Made by a program: the position numbers and the translations under genes. Positions 25,874-34,090 of a DNA stretch of 44,062 bases are shown in pieces. The notes beneath the pieces were generated by a model that saw nothing but the letters and a program-made list of their open reading frames with translations, searched no databases and was not told the origin of the DNA. The stretch is from an uncultured Chthonomonas sp. (GTDB lineage Bacteria > Armatimonadota > Chthonomonadetes > Chthonomonadales > Chthonomonadaceae), in contig CAIXIX010000539.1 in NCBI GenBank assembly GCA_903919615.1, positions 1 to 44,062 of the forward strand, written 5' to 3'. Positions within the stretch are counted from its first letter, which is position 1. Every line of letters starts with the position of its first letter.

Positions 25874-26392
25874 CTACTTGCGCTTGCCAAACAGACCAGG
25901 CTTCTTTTCCGCTACCACTGGCTCCGGCGCCGCTGTCACCGGCTCTACGCCTTCGACAAATTCGAGCAATACCAACGGGGCCGCGTCACCACGTCGAAAA
26001 CCGATCTTGGTGATTCGGGTGTATCCGCCGTTCCGGTCCATATATCGAGGCGCGATAACCTCGAAGAGGCGCGGAACAGAGTAGTGCGGGTTGCGAGCAA
26101 TTTTCTTGCCGCCCTTGCCGTCTATCTGAACTCGGATGAACTCGTCGACATTGCTATCAATGTATCGGCGAACCATGCGGCGTGTGTGCAAGCGTGCCGC
26201 GACCGGAGCATCGACACCACCTTTGCGAGCCATTGTTACCAGCTTCTCGACGATCGGCCGGACTTCCTTGGCGCGGGTTTCAGTGGTTACGATCCTGTCG
26301 TGCAGGATCATGCTGCGGGTAAGGCCCTTGAGCAGCGCTTCTCGCTGGTCGCTCGGTAGGCCGAACTTTCTATACGCCTTACGGTGACGCAT
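25874..26392 (-). CDS. rplQ: 50S ribosomal protein L17 (bL17) with insertion and tail
   Basis: The protein starts with the invariant MRHRKAYRKFG and contains IVTTETRAKEVRPIVEKLV and RYMDRNGGYTRITKIGFRRGD. At 172 residues it is longer than the usual 115-130. About 29 extra residues lie near 70-105, between the helix after LVTMARKGG and LFEVIAPRY, compared with E. coli L17 as I recall it. A 25-residue tail (GVEPVTAAPEPVVAEKK and onward) follows the core. It follows rpoA as in most bacteria. Confidence 0.95.
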   Translation of the reverse strand: MRHRKAYRKFGLPSDQREALLKGLTRSMILHDRIVTTETRAKEVRPIVEKLVTMARKGGVDAPVAARLHTRRMVRRYIDSNVDEFIRVQIDGKGGKKIARNPHYSVPRLFEVIAPRYMDRNGGYTRITKIGFRRGDAAPLVLLEFVEGVEPVTAAPEPVVAEKKPGLFGKRK

Positions 26393-26474
26393 ATTACTGT
26401 CCTTTCGTATCTAATGCGGGAGGTAAGCTACGACGTCCAAAGCTGTGGAATAATCCCACTGGCTGGCGTCGCTC
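26393..26474 (-). promoter_or_regulatory. rplQ leader, weakly structured
   Basis: In the minus transcript CGACG and CGTCG can pair across about 35 nt, enclosing a small TGGGA-TTA-TTCCA hairpin. This is much weaker than the leaders of rpoA or rpsC. Confidence 0.3.
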
Positions 26475-27488
26475 CTATTCGCCGTCCGCGTCCCCGTCAA
26501 TTTCGGATTCATCATCGTCAAGGTCAACTGTGGTGCCGCCCTTAAGCGTGGCACCAAGCTGGCCGAGCTTTTCGCGAACTTCCGTGAGCGACTTTCGCCC
26601 GAAATTTCGGATCTGCATCAGATCATTTTCGGAATACTGCGTCAACTCGGGAATAGTCAGGATGTTTGCCTTCTTTAGGCAATTGTACGTTCTGACAGAG
26701 AAGTCAAGCTCCTCGATTCTAACATTCGGGGGAGCGTCAACCGGACTACCCAGATCTTCGAAGGCGCCAATCAGTGGACCCGCGCCGCGCTCAATGGTCC
26801 CGAACAATCCGAAGAACTGCGTAAGAATACGCGAGGCTTCACGGATCGCAGATTCGGGCGTGATGCTGCCATTGGTCTCAACTTCAAGCACTAGTCGCTC
26901 GAAGTTAGTATTCGATTGGACGCGCGTCGCCTCAACGGTGTAGTTGACTTTCCGTACTGGCGTAAAGGCTGCTCCCATCGGTATGGTACCGATAGGCATC
27001 TGGCTGCGCCGCTCCAGCTTATCCGGAAGTACATAGCCCTTGTTAATCTCGACGGTCATCTCCATTGAAAGAGAAGCATCTTCGTCCGAGATCGTGGCGA
27101 TGTAAGCTTCGGGATTAACGACCTCTACATCTTCTGGGCAGTGCACGTCGGCGCCGGTTACTTGACCTTCACCTTTTACGTCAATCCGAATGGTCTTCGG
27201 CTCAGTGCGCGCATCCGTGCTGGAGCGATGCACTTTCACGTTCAGATCCTTCAGGTTAAGAAGCAGTTCTGTCGTGTCCTCTTTGACCCCGGGGATCGTG
27301 GAGAACTCGTGCATTACCTTATCGATCTTAACATAGGTTATCGCCGCTCCCGGAATTGACGAGAGCAGGACCCTTCGTAGCGAATTACCCAGCGTTACGC
27401 CGTATCCGCGATCCAGTGGCTCGATCACAAACTTGCCATATTTCGGGCTGGATTCGAGCGTCTGAATATTCGGCAGCGTCAGTTCCAT
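26475..27488 (-). CDS. rpoA: RNA polymerase subunit alpha
   Basis: The 337-residue protein has the dimerising N-terminal domain (GKFVIEPLDRGYGVTLGNSL then RRVLLSS, and GAAFTPVRKVNYTVEATRV) and a C-terminal helix-hairpin-helix domain (LDFSVRTYNCLKKANILTIP; MQIRNFGRKSLTEVREKL) that contacts UP elements and activators. It ends in an acidic DDDESEIDGDADGE tail. ATG 27488 follows GGAGAG at good spacing; the frame extends 13 codons upstream through the leader hairpin without a better start. Confidence 0.97.
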   Translation of the reverse strand: MELTLPNIQTLESSPKYGKFVIEPLDRGYGVTLGNSLRRVLLSSIPGAAITYVKIDKVMHEFSTIPGVKEDTTELLLNLKDLNVKVHRSSTDARTEPKTIRIDVKGEGQVTGADVHCPEDVEVVNPEAYIATISDEDASLSMEMTVEINKGYVLPDKLERRSQMPIGTIPMGAAFTPVRKVNYTVEATRVQSNTNFERLVLEVETNGSITPESAIREASRILTQFFGLFGTIERGAGPLIGAFEDLGSPVDAPPNVRIEELDFSVRTYNCLKKANILTIPELTQYSENDLMQIRNFGRKSLTEVREKLGQLGATLKGGTTVDLDDDESEIDGDADGE

Positions 27489-27572
27489 CGTTGCACACTC
27501 TCCTTTGTGTTTTACGCTGTACTTCAAACGTCAATACCTGAAGAGCACATAGCGCAAAACATACAGACAAGA
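27489..27572 (-). promoter_or_regulatory. Structured rpoA leader
   Basis: In the minus transcript UGUUUUGCGCU (27561-27551) pairs with AGCGUAAAACA (27518-27508) over 11 bp with one G-U wobble. Inside, CUUCA (27543-27539) pairs with UGAAG (27526-27522). The outer stem ends about 20 nt before the rpoA start codon, next to the ribosome binding site. Confidence 0.55.
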
Positions 27573-28256
27573 TCAGCGTGAGTAGAATTCGATGATCAAC
27601 TGCTCACGTATATCTCTAACATCACCGGTTGTCTTGATATCGGCAAGTGTTGGGAGTGCTACTACGCGACCCTCAAGTGCCTGAGCATTCAGATTCAACC
27701 ATGTTGGCAGACTTCGCTTGGTGCTGAGAACGCGGTCGCGGGCTTCTTTGATACCACCCGTTTTCGACATCGTTTCGTGGACGCCAATTACATCGCCAGC
27801 CTTAACCTGGTACGAAGGTATGTTGACGCGTCCACCGTTCACCGTAAAACATCGATGACTTACCATCTGGCGAGCCTGTGCACGGGACGCAGCCAAGCCA
27901 AGTCGGAAAATCACGTTGTCGAGGCGGATCTCAAGCAACTGAAGCAGATTCTCGCCGGTAACACCGGGTCGTCGCAACGCTTCTTCGAGGTAGCCATGGA
28001 ACTGGCTCTCCAACACTCGGTAAATTCTGCGCAGTTTCTGCTTTTCTCTAAGCTGCTGGCCGTATTCGGTTATCTTCTTCTGGAAGGAAGGATTGCCGTG
28101 CATGCCCGGGGGCTTATCGCGCCAGCGGGTCTTTCTGTCATCCTTACTTGTCTTTTCAATTGTGCACTTCGGCCCGAAACACTTATCGCCCTTCAAGAAG
28201 AGTCGGACGCCTTCGCGCCGACACTGGCGACAGCGCGGATCATGGTTATTAGCCAT
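27573..28256 (-). CDS. rpsD: 30S ribosomal protein S4 (uS4), zinc-binding form
   Basis: The 227-residue protein begins with the zinc form of S4: C9-x2-C12 and C26-x4-C31. The S4 RNA-binding domain follows (LLQLLEIRLDNVIFRLGLAA; AQARQMVSHRCFTVNGGRVN), and the C-terminus is FYSR. S4 nucleates 30S assembly and in several bacteria represses its own operon by binding a leader structure. A 170-nt structured spacer separates it from rpsK, the longest before any alpha-operon gene except rpmJ. Confidence 0.97.
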   Translation of the reverse strand: MANNHDPRCRQCRREGVRLFLKGDKCFGPKCTIEKTSKDDRKTRWRDKPPGMHGNPSFQKKITEYGQQLREKQKLRRIYRVLESQFHGYLEEALRRPGVTGENLLQLLEIRLDNVIFRLGLAASRAQARQMVSHRCFTVNGGRVNIPSYQVKAGDVIGVHETMSKTGGIKEARDRVLSTKRSLPTWLNLNAQALEGRVVALPTLADIKTTGDVRDIREQLIIEFYSR

Positions 28257-28426
28257 CTCTGATACTTTGCTCCTTGTGGATCTCTGTTACCACCAAGTGA
28301 CTAAGACAACGCGACCCGAATAATCGGTCCTTCGCTTGCCTCAGGGTGTTTACACCCTTATCGGGCTTCCTCCACCAGTGCGTGATCAATATTGACACGA
28401 ACTCTCAGCGGCCAAATCAATAAGAA
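28257..28426 (-). promoter_or_regulatory. Structured rpsD leader between rpsK and rpsD
   Basis: In the minus transcript CCCGAUAA (28365-28358) pairs with UUAUUCGGG (28323-28315) around one bulged base. Just inside lies the hairpin AGGGUGU-AA-ACACCCU (28358-28343), followed by an unpaired purine-rich stretch. The folded element sits about 60 nt before the start codon. It is a candidate S4-binding autoregulatory site. Confidence 0.5.
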
Positions 28427-28837
28427 CTAAACGCGTCTGCGCTTTGGCGGGCGGCATCCGTTGTGTGGGATAGGAGTGACGTCCTTAATAAGGAGCACCT
28501 CAAGACCAACACCTTGCAATGCTCTGATTGCCGTCTCGCGTCCGGCGCCAGGGCCCTTTACGTAGACTTCTACTCTACGTAGACCGTGCTCCATCGCCTT
28601 ACGGGATGCATTCTCAGACGCTATCTGTGCAGCGAATGGAGTCCCCTTTCGAGTCCCCTTAAACATACCCACGCTGCCAGCGCTCGCCCATGATAGTATT
28701 GCGCCCTGCATATCGGAGATCGATACAATCGTGTTGTTAAACGTCGACTGGATGTGAACGATGCCCTGTACTACATTCTTCTTCTCACGGGTTTTCGGTC
28801 GACCTGCAGTCGCTTTTGTTGTCTGCTTATTTGCCAT
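28427..28837 (-). CDS. rpsK: 30S ribosomal protein S11 (uS11)
   Basis: The 136-residue protein shows [20 protein letters not shown], the S11 opening, then [20 protein letters not shown] and the conserved C-terminus [18 protein letters not shown]. It lies in the platform of the 30S subunit near the mRNA exit. The basic N-terminus ([15 protein letters not shown]) is normal. It follows rpsM after 12 nt. Confidence 0.97.
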   Translation of the reverse strand: MANKQTTKATAGRPKTREKKNVVQGIVHIQSTFNNTIVSISDMQGAILSWASAGSVGMFKGTRKGTPFAAQIASENASRKAMEHGLRRVEVYVKGPGAGRETAIRALQGVGLEVLLIKDVTPIPHNGCRPPKRRRV

Positions 28838-28849
28838 TAAATCGCTCCC

Positions 28850-29227
28850 TTACTTCTTCGCCTTCTTCTTGCCAGCTACGGTGCGCTTCGGACCCTTTCG
28901 AATGCGTGCATTCGTTTTGGTGCGCTGCCCACGAGCTGGCAGACCACGGCGATGGCGCAGGCCACGATAACAGCCAATCTCCATCAGTCGGCGGATGCTG
29001 AGTTGGAACTCACGACGAAGGTCACCTTCCACGCGATATTCTCGCTCGAGGATCTCGCGAATTCGGGCAGACTCACCCTCAGTTAGCTCACGCACCCTTG
29101 TATCCGGATTAATGCCTGCCTGGCTCACGATCTTCTGAGCGCTGGGCAAGCCAATTCCGTAAATGTAGGTGAGCGCGTATTCAATCCTCTTTTCGCGTGG
29201 AAGATCCACGCCAGCTATACGTGCCAA
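28850..29227 (-). CDS. rpsM: 30S ribosomal protein S13 (uS13)
   Basis: The 125-residue protein begins [20 protein letters not shown], contains [13 protein letters not shown] and [20 protein letters not shown], and ends in the Lys-rich tail [14 protein letters not shown] that touches tRNA. It forms the A-site finger bridge with 23S rRNA. It follows rpmJ after 12 nt in the usual order. Confidence 0.97.
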   Translation of the reverse strand: MARIAGVDLPREKRIEYALTYIYGIGLPSAQKIVSQAGINPDTRVRELTEGESARIREILEREYRVEGDLRREFQLSIRRLMEIGCYRGLRHRRGLPARGQRTKTNARIRKGPKRTVAGKKKAKK

Positions 29228-29239
29228 ACCGCTCCTCCC

Positions 29240-29353
29240 CTATCCCTGTCTCTGCTTATGCTTGGGGTTGACGCAGATAACACGAACCACGCCCTCCCTC
29301 TTGATAACTTTACACTTCTCGCAAATTTTTTTTACGGAAGCTCGAACTTTCAT
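29240..29353 (-). CDS. rpmJ: 50S ribosomal protein L36 (bL36), zinc form
   Basis: A 37-codon gene reads [20 protein letters not shown] and continues to KHKQRQG. It has the zinc-ribbon ligands C11, C14, C27 and H32 of the classical L36. GGAGGAAGAA immediately precedes the ATG. It sits between infA and rpsM, the standard position, but after an unusually long 185-nt spacer. Confidence 0.95.
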   Translation of the reverse strand: MKVRASVKKICEKCKVIKREGVVRVICVNPKHKQRQG

Positions 29354-29538
29354 TTCTTCCTCCGGGTCCCTTGACCTATCCCTGCTTAAGCCGGATTATT
29401 ATACACCCTTTCGCTGTACTTTGCAGGCGAATCGTAACATTGACCGCGCAATTGCTCATGATCGGCCCATTCCACTGTTGGTAATGCGCTATGGATCAAT
29501 CCGCGGGAGTGCTTTGTTTCGCCAGGTTGACAGACGAG
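29354..29538 (-). promoter_or_regulatory. infA-rpmJ spacer with internal promoter
   Basis: On the minus strand CTGCAA (29426-29421) and a perfect TATAAT (29403-29398) are 17 bases apart, so a second promoter probably drives rpmJ, rpsM, rpsK, rpsD, rpoA and rplQ. Upstream in the same spacer CGCG and ATTG segments can pair with CAAT and CGCG around an internal loop. Confidence 0.55.
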
Positions 29539-29907
29539 TCAGGATTTATACCGATATCGTATTCGACCACGCTCAAGGTCGTACGGCGATAGTTCGACCA
29601 GAACTCGATCGCCTGGGAGAATTCGAATATAGTTCTGTCGCATCTTCCCCGAAACGTGAGCCAGGACGGTTTTCTTCTGGTCGCCAACTGGAATTTCAAC
29701 TCTGAACATCGCGTTCGGTAGGGCTTCGAGAATTACGCCCTCTATCTCGATACCTGGCTCCTTACCGCCTGTTTCATCTTTTTCAACAGGGGCCGGCTTA
29801 GGTCCAGGAGATGGTCTCGGTCCTGAAGGGGGCTTTGTTCCCGGACGGCGCACGCCGCCGGCTCCGCCTGCTCTTGGCGGCCCTCCCGGTCTTCTTGGTG
29901 GTGGCAT
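29539..29907 (-). CDS. infA: Translation initiation factor IF-1 with Pro/Gly arm
   Basis: IF-1 blocks the 30S A site during initiation. Residues 53-122 are the normal S1-like OB fold ([54 protein letters not shown]). The first 50 residues are a Pro/Gly/Arg/Lys-rich arm absent from typical 72-residue IF-1. The arm is real coding sequence: its ATG directly follows the map stop (TGA-ATG) behind GGAG, and no other start codon lies between the arm and the core. Confidence 0.94.
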   Translation of the reverse strand: MPPPRRPGGPPRAGGAGGVRRPGTKPPSGPRPSPGPKPAPVEKDETGGKEPGIEIEGVILEALPNAMFRVEIPVGDQKKTVLAHVSGKMRQNYIRILPGDRVLVELSPYDLERGRIRYRYKS

Positions 29908-30675
29908 TCAGTCTCCGTTCGTTAGTATCTCTGCGCCATTCGGCACGATGGCAACAGTGTGTTCAAAATGGGCGGATAGACTGCCGTCTTGCGTAACAAT
30001 CGTCCAACCGTCCTGTCGTGTTCTGATGTGTCGTCGACCAGCATTGATCATTGGCTCTATGGCGAAAGTCATGCCACATTGCAGCACGGTGCCCCTGCCC
30101 TTAAAGCCAAAATTCGGAACGTGAAGCTCACCTTCGTGCATTGACTTGCCGACGCCGTGGCCATTGAGCTCTCGGACTACTGAAAAACCAAATGACTCAG
30201 CGTACTTCTGTACCGCGGCGCCAATATCACCTGTTCGGTTACCTGGCTTTGCCTGGGCAATACCGCGGATAAGCGACTCTTCGGTTACCTTCAGCAGCTT
30301 CTGCGCGAGCGGCGAGACCTTGCCTACAGGAAACGTCTTTGCGCTATCAGCCAGCCATCCATTCAGTTCGGCGCAACAGTCTATCGTGACCAGGTCGCCT
30401 TCCTTTATGACACGCGCGCCCGGGATTGCGTGAACGATCTCTTCATTTACTGAAATACATGTCCACGCGGGATAAGGTGGATGCCCCGCTGGCGCATAGC
30501 CAAGGCACGGTGATGATCCGCCTGAATCTGAAATTATCTGAATCGCGTGCTCTTCCAACTCGCCGGTAGTTATTCCAGGTCGTATTAATGCGCCCGTCTC
30601 GTGTATTACTCGATACACCAGACGACCGGCCGCTCGCATCTTTGCTATCTCTTCAGTCGTTTTCAGTTGAATCAT
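29908..30675 (-). CDS. map: Methionine aminopeptidase type I
   Basis: MetAP removes the initiator methionine from nascent proteins. From ATG 30675 the protein is 255 residues and starts MIQLKTTEEIAKMRAAGRL as homologues do. The five metal ligands lie in the usual contexts: DLVTIDCCAELNGWLADSA (first Asp and second Asp), NGHGVGKSMHE (His), FAIEPMIN (Glu) and GSLSAHFEHTVAIV (Glu). An in-frame TTG at 30702 overlaps the adk stop and would add nine residues. The gene lies between adk and infA as in many Terrabacteria. Confidence 0.95.
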   Translation of the reverse strand: MIQLKTTEEIAKMRAAGRLVYRVIHETGALIRPGITTGELEEHAIQIISDSGGSSPCLGYAPAGHPPYPAWTCISVNEEIVHAIPGARVIKEGDLVTIDCCAELNGWLADSAKTFPVGKVSPLAQKLLKVTEESLIRGIAQAKPGNRTGDIGAAVQKYAESFGFSVVRELNGHGVGKSMHEGELHVPNFGFKGRGTVLQCGMTFAIEPMINAGRRHIRTRQDGWTIVTQDGSLSAHFEHTVAIVPNGAEILTNGD

Positions 30676-30698
30676 AGGAAGTGCCGGCAACTCGTACT

Positions 30699-31391
30699 TC
30701 AAAGGACAGGGGTCGTTTGAGCCTTCAGTGCCTCAATAACCGACACGACCTGACCAAATACTGTTTCAGGGTCGCCGGTAGCGTCTATTTCCCTCAATTG
30801 CCCCAAATTTCGATAATAGTCTCGAAGCGGAGCGGTCTTTTGTTCGTAAACTTCCAGGCGACGTCGAACTACATCGGAATTATCATCTGGACGCATGATA
30901 AGCTTCGAATGACAGATATCACAGATACCAGGCTGCTGTGGTGGCTGAGTTACCAGATGATACGTTGAACCGTCTACCGGACAAACTCTGCGGCCACTGA
31001 ACCGGCCGATTATCTCGTTTATTGGCGCCTCAATATCGAGTACGCCATTAAGCGCCTGCCCTTGTTGTTCTAGCATTGCGTTTAGCGAATCTGCTTGAGG
31101 AATCGTCCTCGGAAAACCATCTAATAGAAATCCAGGAATACAATCCGGTTCAGATGTTCGCTCACGAACCGCGTCGATAACGATCTCATCCGGAACATAC
31201 TCGCCCTGATCAATTCTACACTTCTGGACGATCCTGCCTAAACGAGTCCCTCTTTGCACTGCTTCTCTAAACATAGCCCCGGTGGATATCGCCGGAATGT
31301 CATAGTGAACAGCGATCCGTGAGGCTTGGGTACCTTTACCCGCACCAGGTGGACCCAACAGTACCAGAATAATTCGCGCGCTTCCTCGCAC
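30699..31391 (-). CDS. adk: Adenylate kinase
   Basis: Adk converts AMP and ATP to two ADP. The P-loop is GPPGAGKGTQ, the AMP-binding segment is STGAMFREAV, and FLLDGFPRTIPQAD follows. The 230-residue long form has a LID with a partial zinc site: CPVDGSTYH then CDICHSKL, so the first Cys pair is only half present. GTG is the apparent start with a poor ribosome binding site. It follows secY after a 91-nt spacer that contains a 16-bp hairpin. Confidence 0.95.
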   Translation of the reverse strand: MRGSARIILVLLGPPGAGKGTQASRIAVHYDIPAISTGAMFREAVQRGTRLGRIVQKCRIDQGEYVPDEIVIDAVRERTSEPDCIPGFLLDGFPRTIPQADSLNAMLEQQGQALNGVLDIEAPINEIIGRFSGRRVCPVDGSTYHLVTQPPQQPGICDICHSKLIMRPDDNSDVVRRRLEVYEQKTAPLRDYYRNLGQLREIDATGDPETVFGQVVSVIEALKAQTTPVL

Positions 31392-31482
31392 AGATAGCCG
31401 CCAATCACGAAATAACCGACTCGGGCCCTAAATGCCACAAAGTTACGCGACATTCAGGAACCCGAGTTCAGTTAGAACGAGT
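31392..31482 (-). promoter_or_regulatory. secY-adk spacer with 16-bp hairpin
   Basis: Minus-strand RNA 31467-31451 pairs with 31434-31419 over 16 bp (ACUCGGG half, one bulged U, then a second 9-bp half) around a 16-nt loop. Both imperfect pairs are G-U wobbles valid only in the minus transcript. No T tract follows, so a terminator is unlikely; RNase III processing or attenuation are options. Confidence 0.6.
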
Positions 31483-32781
31483 TTATCGTCCGTCGCCCTT
31501 AATGAAACCCTCATAGTTGCGCATCAGCAACTGCGCTTCTATTGCCTGCATTGTCTCTATGGCGACACCGACGATGATCAACAGAGATGTACCGCCAACC
31601 AGCGTGAACTGCTGGAAGCCTGTTAGGTTAGGCACAATGTACTGTAGAACTGCAATGATCGCGAGAAAGACGGCTCCTGCGAGCGTAATGCGAGATATCA
31701 CTCTCTCAAGATACTCGTAGGTTGGCTTACCGGGTCTAATTCCCGGTATGTAGTTGCCATATTTCTTCAGGTTGTCTGCCATCTCCTGAACATTCATCAC
31801 GATTGCCGTGTAGAAGTAGGTAAAGGCAACAACCATCAACGCATAGAGACCAGTTGCGATCGGGTTTGACCCAGGGCGCAATCTGTCCAGCCATAACTTA
31901 AGGGTACCCACGGCTCCACTATCGCTTGGCAGCATGCTCACAATTGTTGCGGGCAGAAGCATCAAGCTCATCGCGAAAATTATGGGAATAACACCTGCAG
32001 TGTTGACTTTGATTGGCAAGAACGAGGCGCCTGCCTGGCTCTGGCGCATACCGATAACCCGCTTTGTGTGCTGGATCGGAATTCGCCGTGTGCCCTGAGT
32101 AATCAGAACGATCAAGTAGGTCGTCGCAATGAAGAACGCAATGAGAACCACGAGGCCAATCCACGGCGTTCCTGCTTTTATCTGCAGACCCATCTGAATC
32201 GCCTGATTGCGCAGGCTCAACAGAATTCCCGCAAAGATGATCAGCGAGATGCCATTGCCAACGCCGTTCTGCGTAACCTGCTCACCGAGCCACAACAAGA
32301 AGGAAGTTCCAGCTGTAAGCGCAACAGTTATTGTGAACTGCTGAAGCAACGAGATATGAACACCAACGCTGTGATTAAGTGCAATCGTGATTCCGAACGA
32401 TTGAACTACCGCGAGTATTACTGTTAGGTTACGCGTGATCTTTGCGATCTGCTTTCGGCCAGATTCGCCCTCTTTTTGCAGCGCGTCCAATTGCGGTATT
32501 GCAATGGTCATCATCTGCATAATAATTGACGAGTTTATATAAGGCTGAATTCCGAGTGCAAACATCGACATGCGCCGGAAGGAACCTCCGGAAAACATAT
32601 CAATGAGGCCAAGAATTCCACCACCACCACGTCCGCGCAGGTACGCATCAATGACGTGGCTACTCACACCCGGAACCGGGATGTGAGCACCCACGGCGAA
32701 TATAAACAGCATTGTCAGGACGAAGCTGATTCTGCGCTTTAGCTCCGGTATAGACCATGCACGTTCCAGCGCCTCAATCAT
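31483..32781 (-). CDS. secY: Preprotein translocase subunit SecY
   Basis: SecY is the ten-helix protein-conducting channel of the Sec machinery. The 432-residue protein has RISFVLTMLFIFAVGAHIPV (TM1), the plug region GGGILGLIDMFSGGSF, LGIQPYINSSIIMQ, GVGNGISLIIFAGI and the C5 loop GIRPGKPTYEYLERVISRIT. Family motifs and length are normal. It follows rplO after 5 nt. The usual partners secE and secG are not in the window. Confidence 0.97.
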   Translation of the reverse strand: MIEALERAWSIPELKRRISFVLTMLFIFAVGAHIPVPGVSSHVIDAYLRGRGGGGILGLIDMFSGGSFRRMSMFALGIQPYINSSIIMQMMTIAIPQLDALQKEGESGRKQIAKITRNLTVILAVVQSFGITIALNHSVGVHISLLQQFTITVALTAGTSFLLWLGEQVTQNGVGNGISLIIFAGILLSLRNQAIQMGLQIKAGTPWIGLVVLIAFFIATTYLIVLITQGTRRIPIQHTKRVIGMRQSQAGASFLPIKVNTAGVIPIIFAMSLMLLPATIVSMLPSDSGAVGTLKLWLDRLRPGSNPIATGLYALMVVAFTYFYTAIVMNVQEMADNLKKYGNYIPGIRPGKPTYEYLERVISRITLAGAVFLAIIAVLQYIVPNLTGFQQFTLVGGTSLLIIVGVAIETMQAIEAQLLMRNYEGFIKGDGR

Positions 32782-32786
32782 CCCGA

Positions 32787-33251
32787 CTATCGCCTCTTCT
32801 CTACGGCGATGACCTCAACGGAGCCGCCTGCCGCGACGAGCTTCTCCTGCGCGCTCTTGCTAAACTTGTGAGCGCTTACTTTCAGGCTTCTGGTGATCTC
32901 ACCATCGCCGAGGATCTTGACGCCATCGCGTATGTCTCGCAGCACGCCCAGCTCAACCAGCGATTCGGGCGTAACCTCCGCACCAGCCTCGAAGGAGCTC
33001 TCGAGATCACTCAGATTTACGAGTGCATAGAACTTCTTATTGACCGGTTTGAATCCGCGGACCTGTGGGAGTCTGCGATGAAGCGGGGTCTGTCCACCCT
33101 CGAAGTTCGGGTTAACCTGACCTCTGGCTTTGTTACCTTTATGTCCTCGCGTTGAAGTCTTTCCATGACCGGATCCAATTCCGCGACCGACGCGCTTGCG
33201 TCGGTGGGTAGATCCGTCGGCAGGCTTCAGATTGTGTATTCCGATTGCCAT
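32787..33251 (-). CDS. rplO: 50S ribosomal protein L15 (uL15)
   Basis: The 154-residue protein opens with the L15 pattern [20 protein letters not shown] followed by [14 protein letters not shown], has [18 protein letters not shown], and ends in the usual mixed C-terminal domain ([19 protein letters not shown]). The Gly/Lys-rich arm penetrates 23S rRNA. It lies between rpmD and secY as in nearly all bacteria. Confidence 0.97.
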   Translation of the reverse strand: MAIGIHNLKPADGSTHRRKRVGRGIGSGHGKTSTRGHKGNKARGQVNPNFEGGQTPLHRRLPQVRGFKPVNKKFYALVNLSDLESSFEAGAEVTPESLVELGVLRDIRDGVKILGDGEITRSLKVSAHKFSKSAQEKLVAAGGSVEVIAVEKRR

Positions 33252-33269
33252 TTTCTACTCTTCCTACCC

Positions 33270-33479
33270 TTAACCGGCATCACCGTCTGGAGCAATCTCA
33301 ATGCTCTCAACATGAACCAGATGTCTGATCTTATGTACCATTCCACGAATAACCGCGTTATCATCGTGAAGGACGGTCTGCTGCAGCTTCTTGAAGCCAA
33401 GCGACCTTGCCGTTTCGCGCTGCGACTGCTCGTAGCCAATCGGGCTGCGCTGGAGTGTAATTTTCAGCTTAGCTGCCAT
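33270..33479 (-). CDS. rpmD: 50S ribosomal protein L30 (uL30)
   Basis: The 69-residue protein has the L30 signature [20 protein letters not shown] followed by [12 protein letters not shown], and [16 protein letters not shown] in the C-terminal half. Its start codon overlaps the end of rpsE by 11 bases, so translation is coupled. It is slightly longer than the 60-residue average. Confidence 0.95.
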   Translation of the reverse strand: MAAKLKITLQRSPIGYEQSQRETARSLGFKKLQQTVLHDDNAVIRGMVHKIRHLVHVESIEIAPDGDAG

Positions 33480-34002
33480 GTCCGGCCTCCAGCTTCTTCA
33501 TCCACGGAGCCAGCTCTTCGACGGTAGTGCCGCGTAGTCGCGCAACGTCCTCAACCCGCTTTAACTGCTTGAGAGCGGACATTGTAGCCCACGCTATATT
33601 GGTAGAGTTGGATGAGCCTAGCGATTTACCCAGTACGTCGTGCACGCCGGCCAGCTCGAGAATGGTTCTCATGCTGCTGCCCGCAACAATTCCGGTACCT
33701 GGAGATGCAGGCTTAAGCATTACTTCGGATGCGCCTTCTGTAACGAAGAGCTCATGCGGAATGGTTCCACCAACAATCGGCACCTGGATCAGGTTCTTCT
33801 TCGCCGCTTCTACGCCCTTGCGAATTGCGTCGGGAATTGCGCGCGCCTTGCCGAGGCCAGTGCCAACGTAACCATTCCCATCGCCTACCACAACAAGGGC
33901 GCTCCAGCTCATATTTCGGCCACCCTTGGTGGTCTTCTGACACTTGTTTGTGCGTACAACACGCTCTTCCAGCGCCAGCTTATCAGGATCTATTTTCGCC
34001 AC
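33469..34002 (-). CDS. rpsE: 30S ribosomal protein S5 (uS5)
   Basis: The 177-residue protein has the dsRNA-binding-like N-terminal domain ([37 protein letters not shown]) and the C-terminal fold ([37 protein letters not shown]). S5 helps decoding accuracy and mRNA unwinding at the entry channel. GTG 34002 is the start behind TAGGAG. The 88-nt spacer from rplR is structured. Confidence 0.96.
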   Translation of the reverse strand: MAKIDPDKLALEERVVRTNKCQKTTKGGRNMSWSALVVVGDGNGYVGTGLGKARAIPDAIRKGVEAAKKNLIQVPIVGGTIPHELFVTEGASEVMLKPASPGTGIVAGSSMRTILELAGVHDVLGKSLGSSNSTNIAWATMSALKQLKRVEDVARLRGTTVEELAPWMKKLEAGHGS

Positions 34003-34090
34003 GAAATGGATGCTCCTATGGAGTTACTGAACAACGCAACGATCGGTTTCACTACCGTTCCGATTGCGGGGCCCAATCACTCCTCCATAA
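34003..34090 (-). promoter_or_regulatory. Structured rpsE leader
   Basis: In the minus transcript UAUGGAG (34089-34083) pairs with CUCCAUA (34023-34017), closing a domain that contains GAUUG/CAAUC (34078-34062) and a CGGT/ACCG hairpin (34057-34044). The closing stem abuts the rpsE GGAG site. Confidence 0.45.

Noticed and set aside
32757-33155. Plus-strand frame across rplO
   Set aside because: It is antisense to a certain L15 gene and has no independent support.
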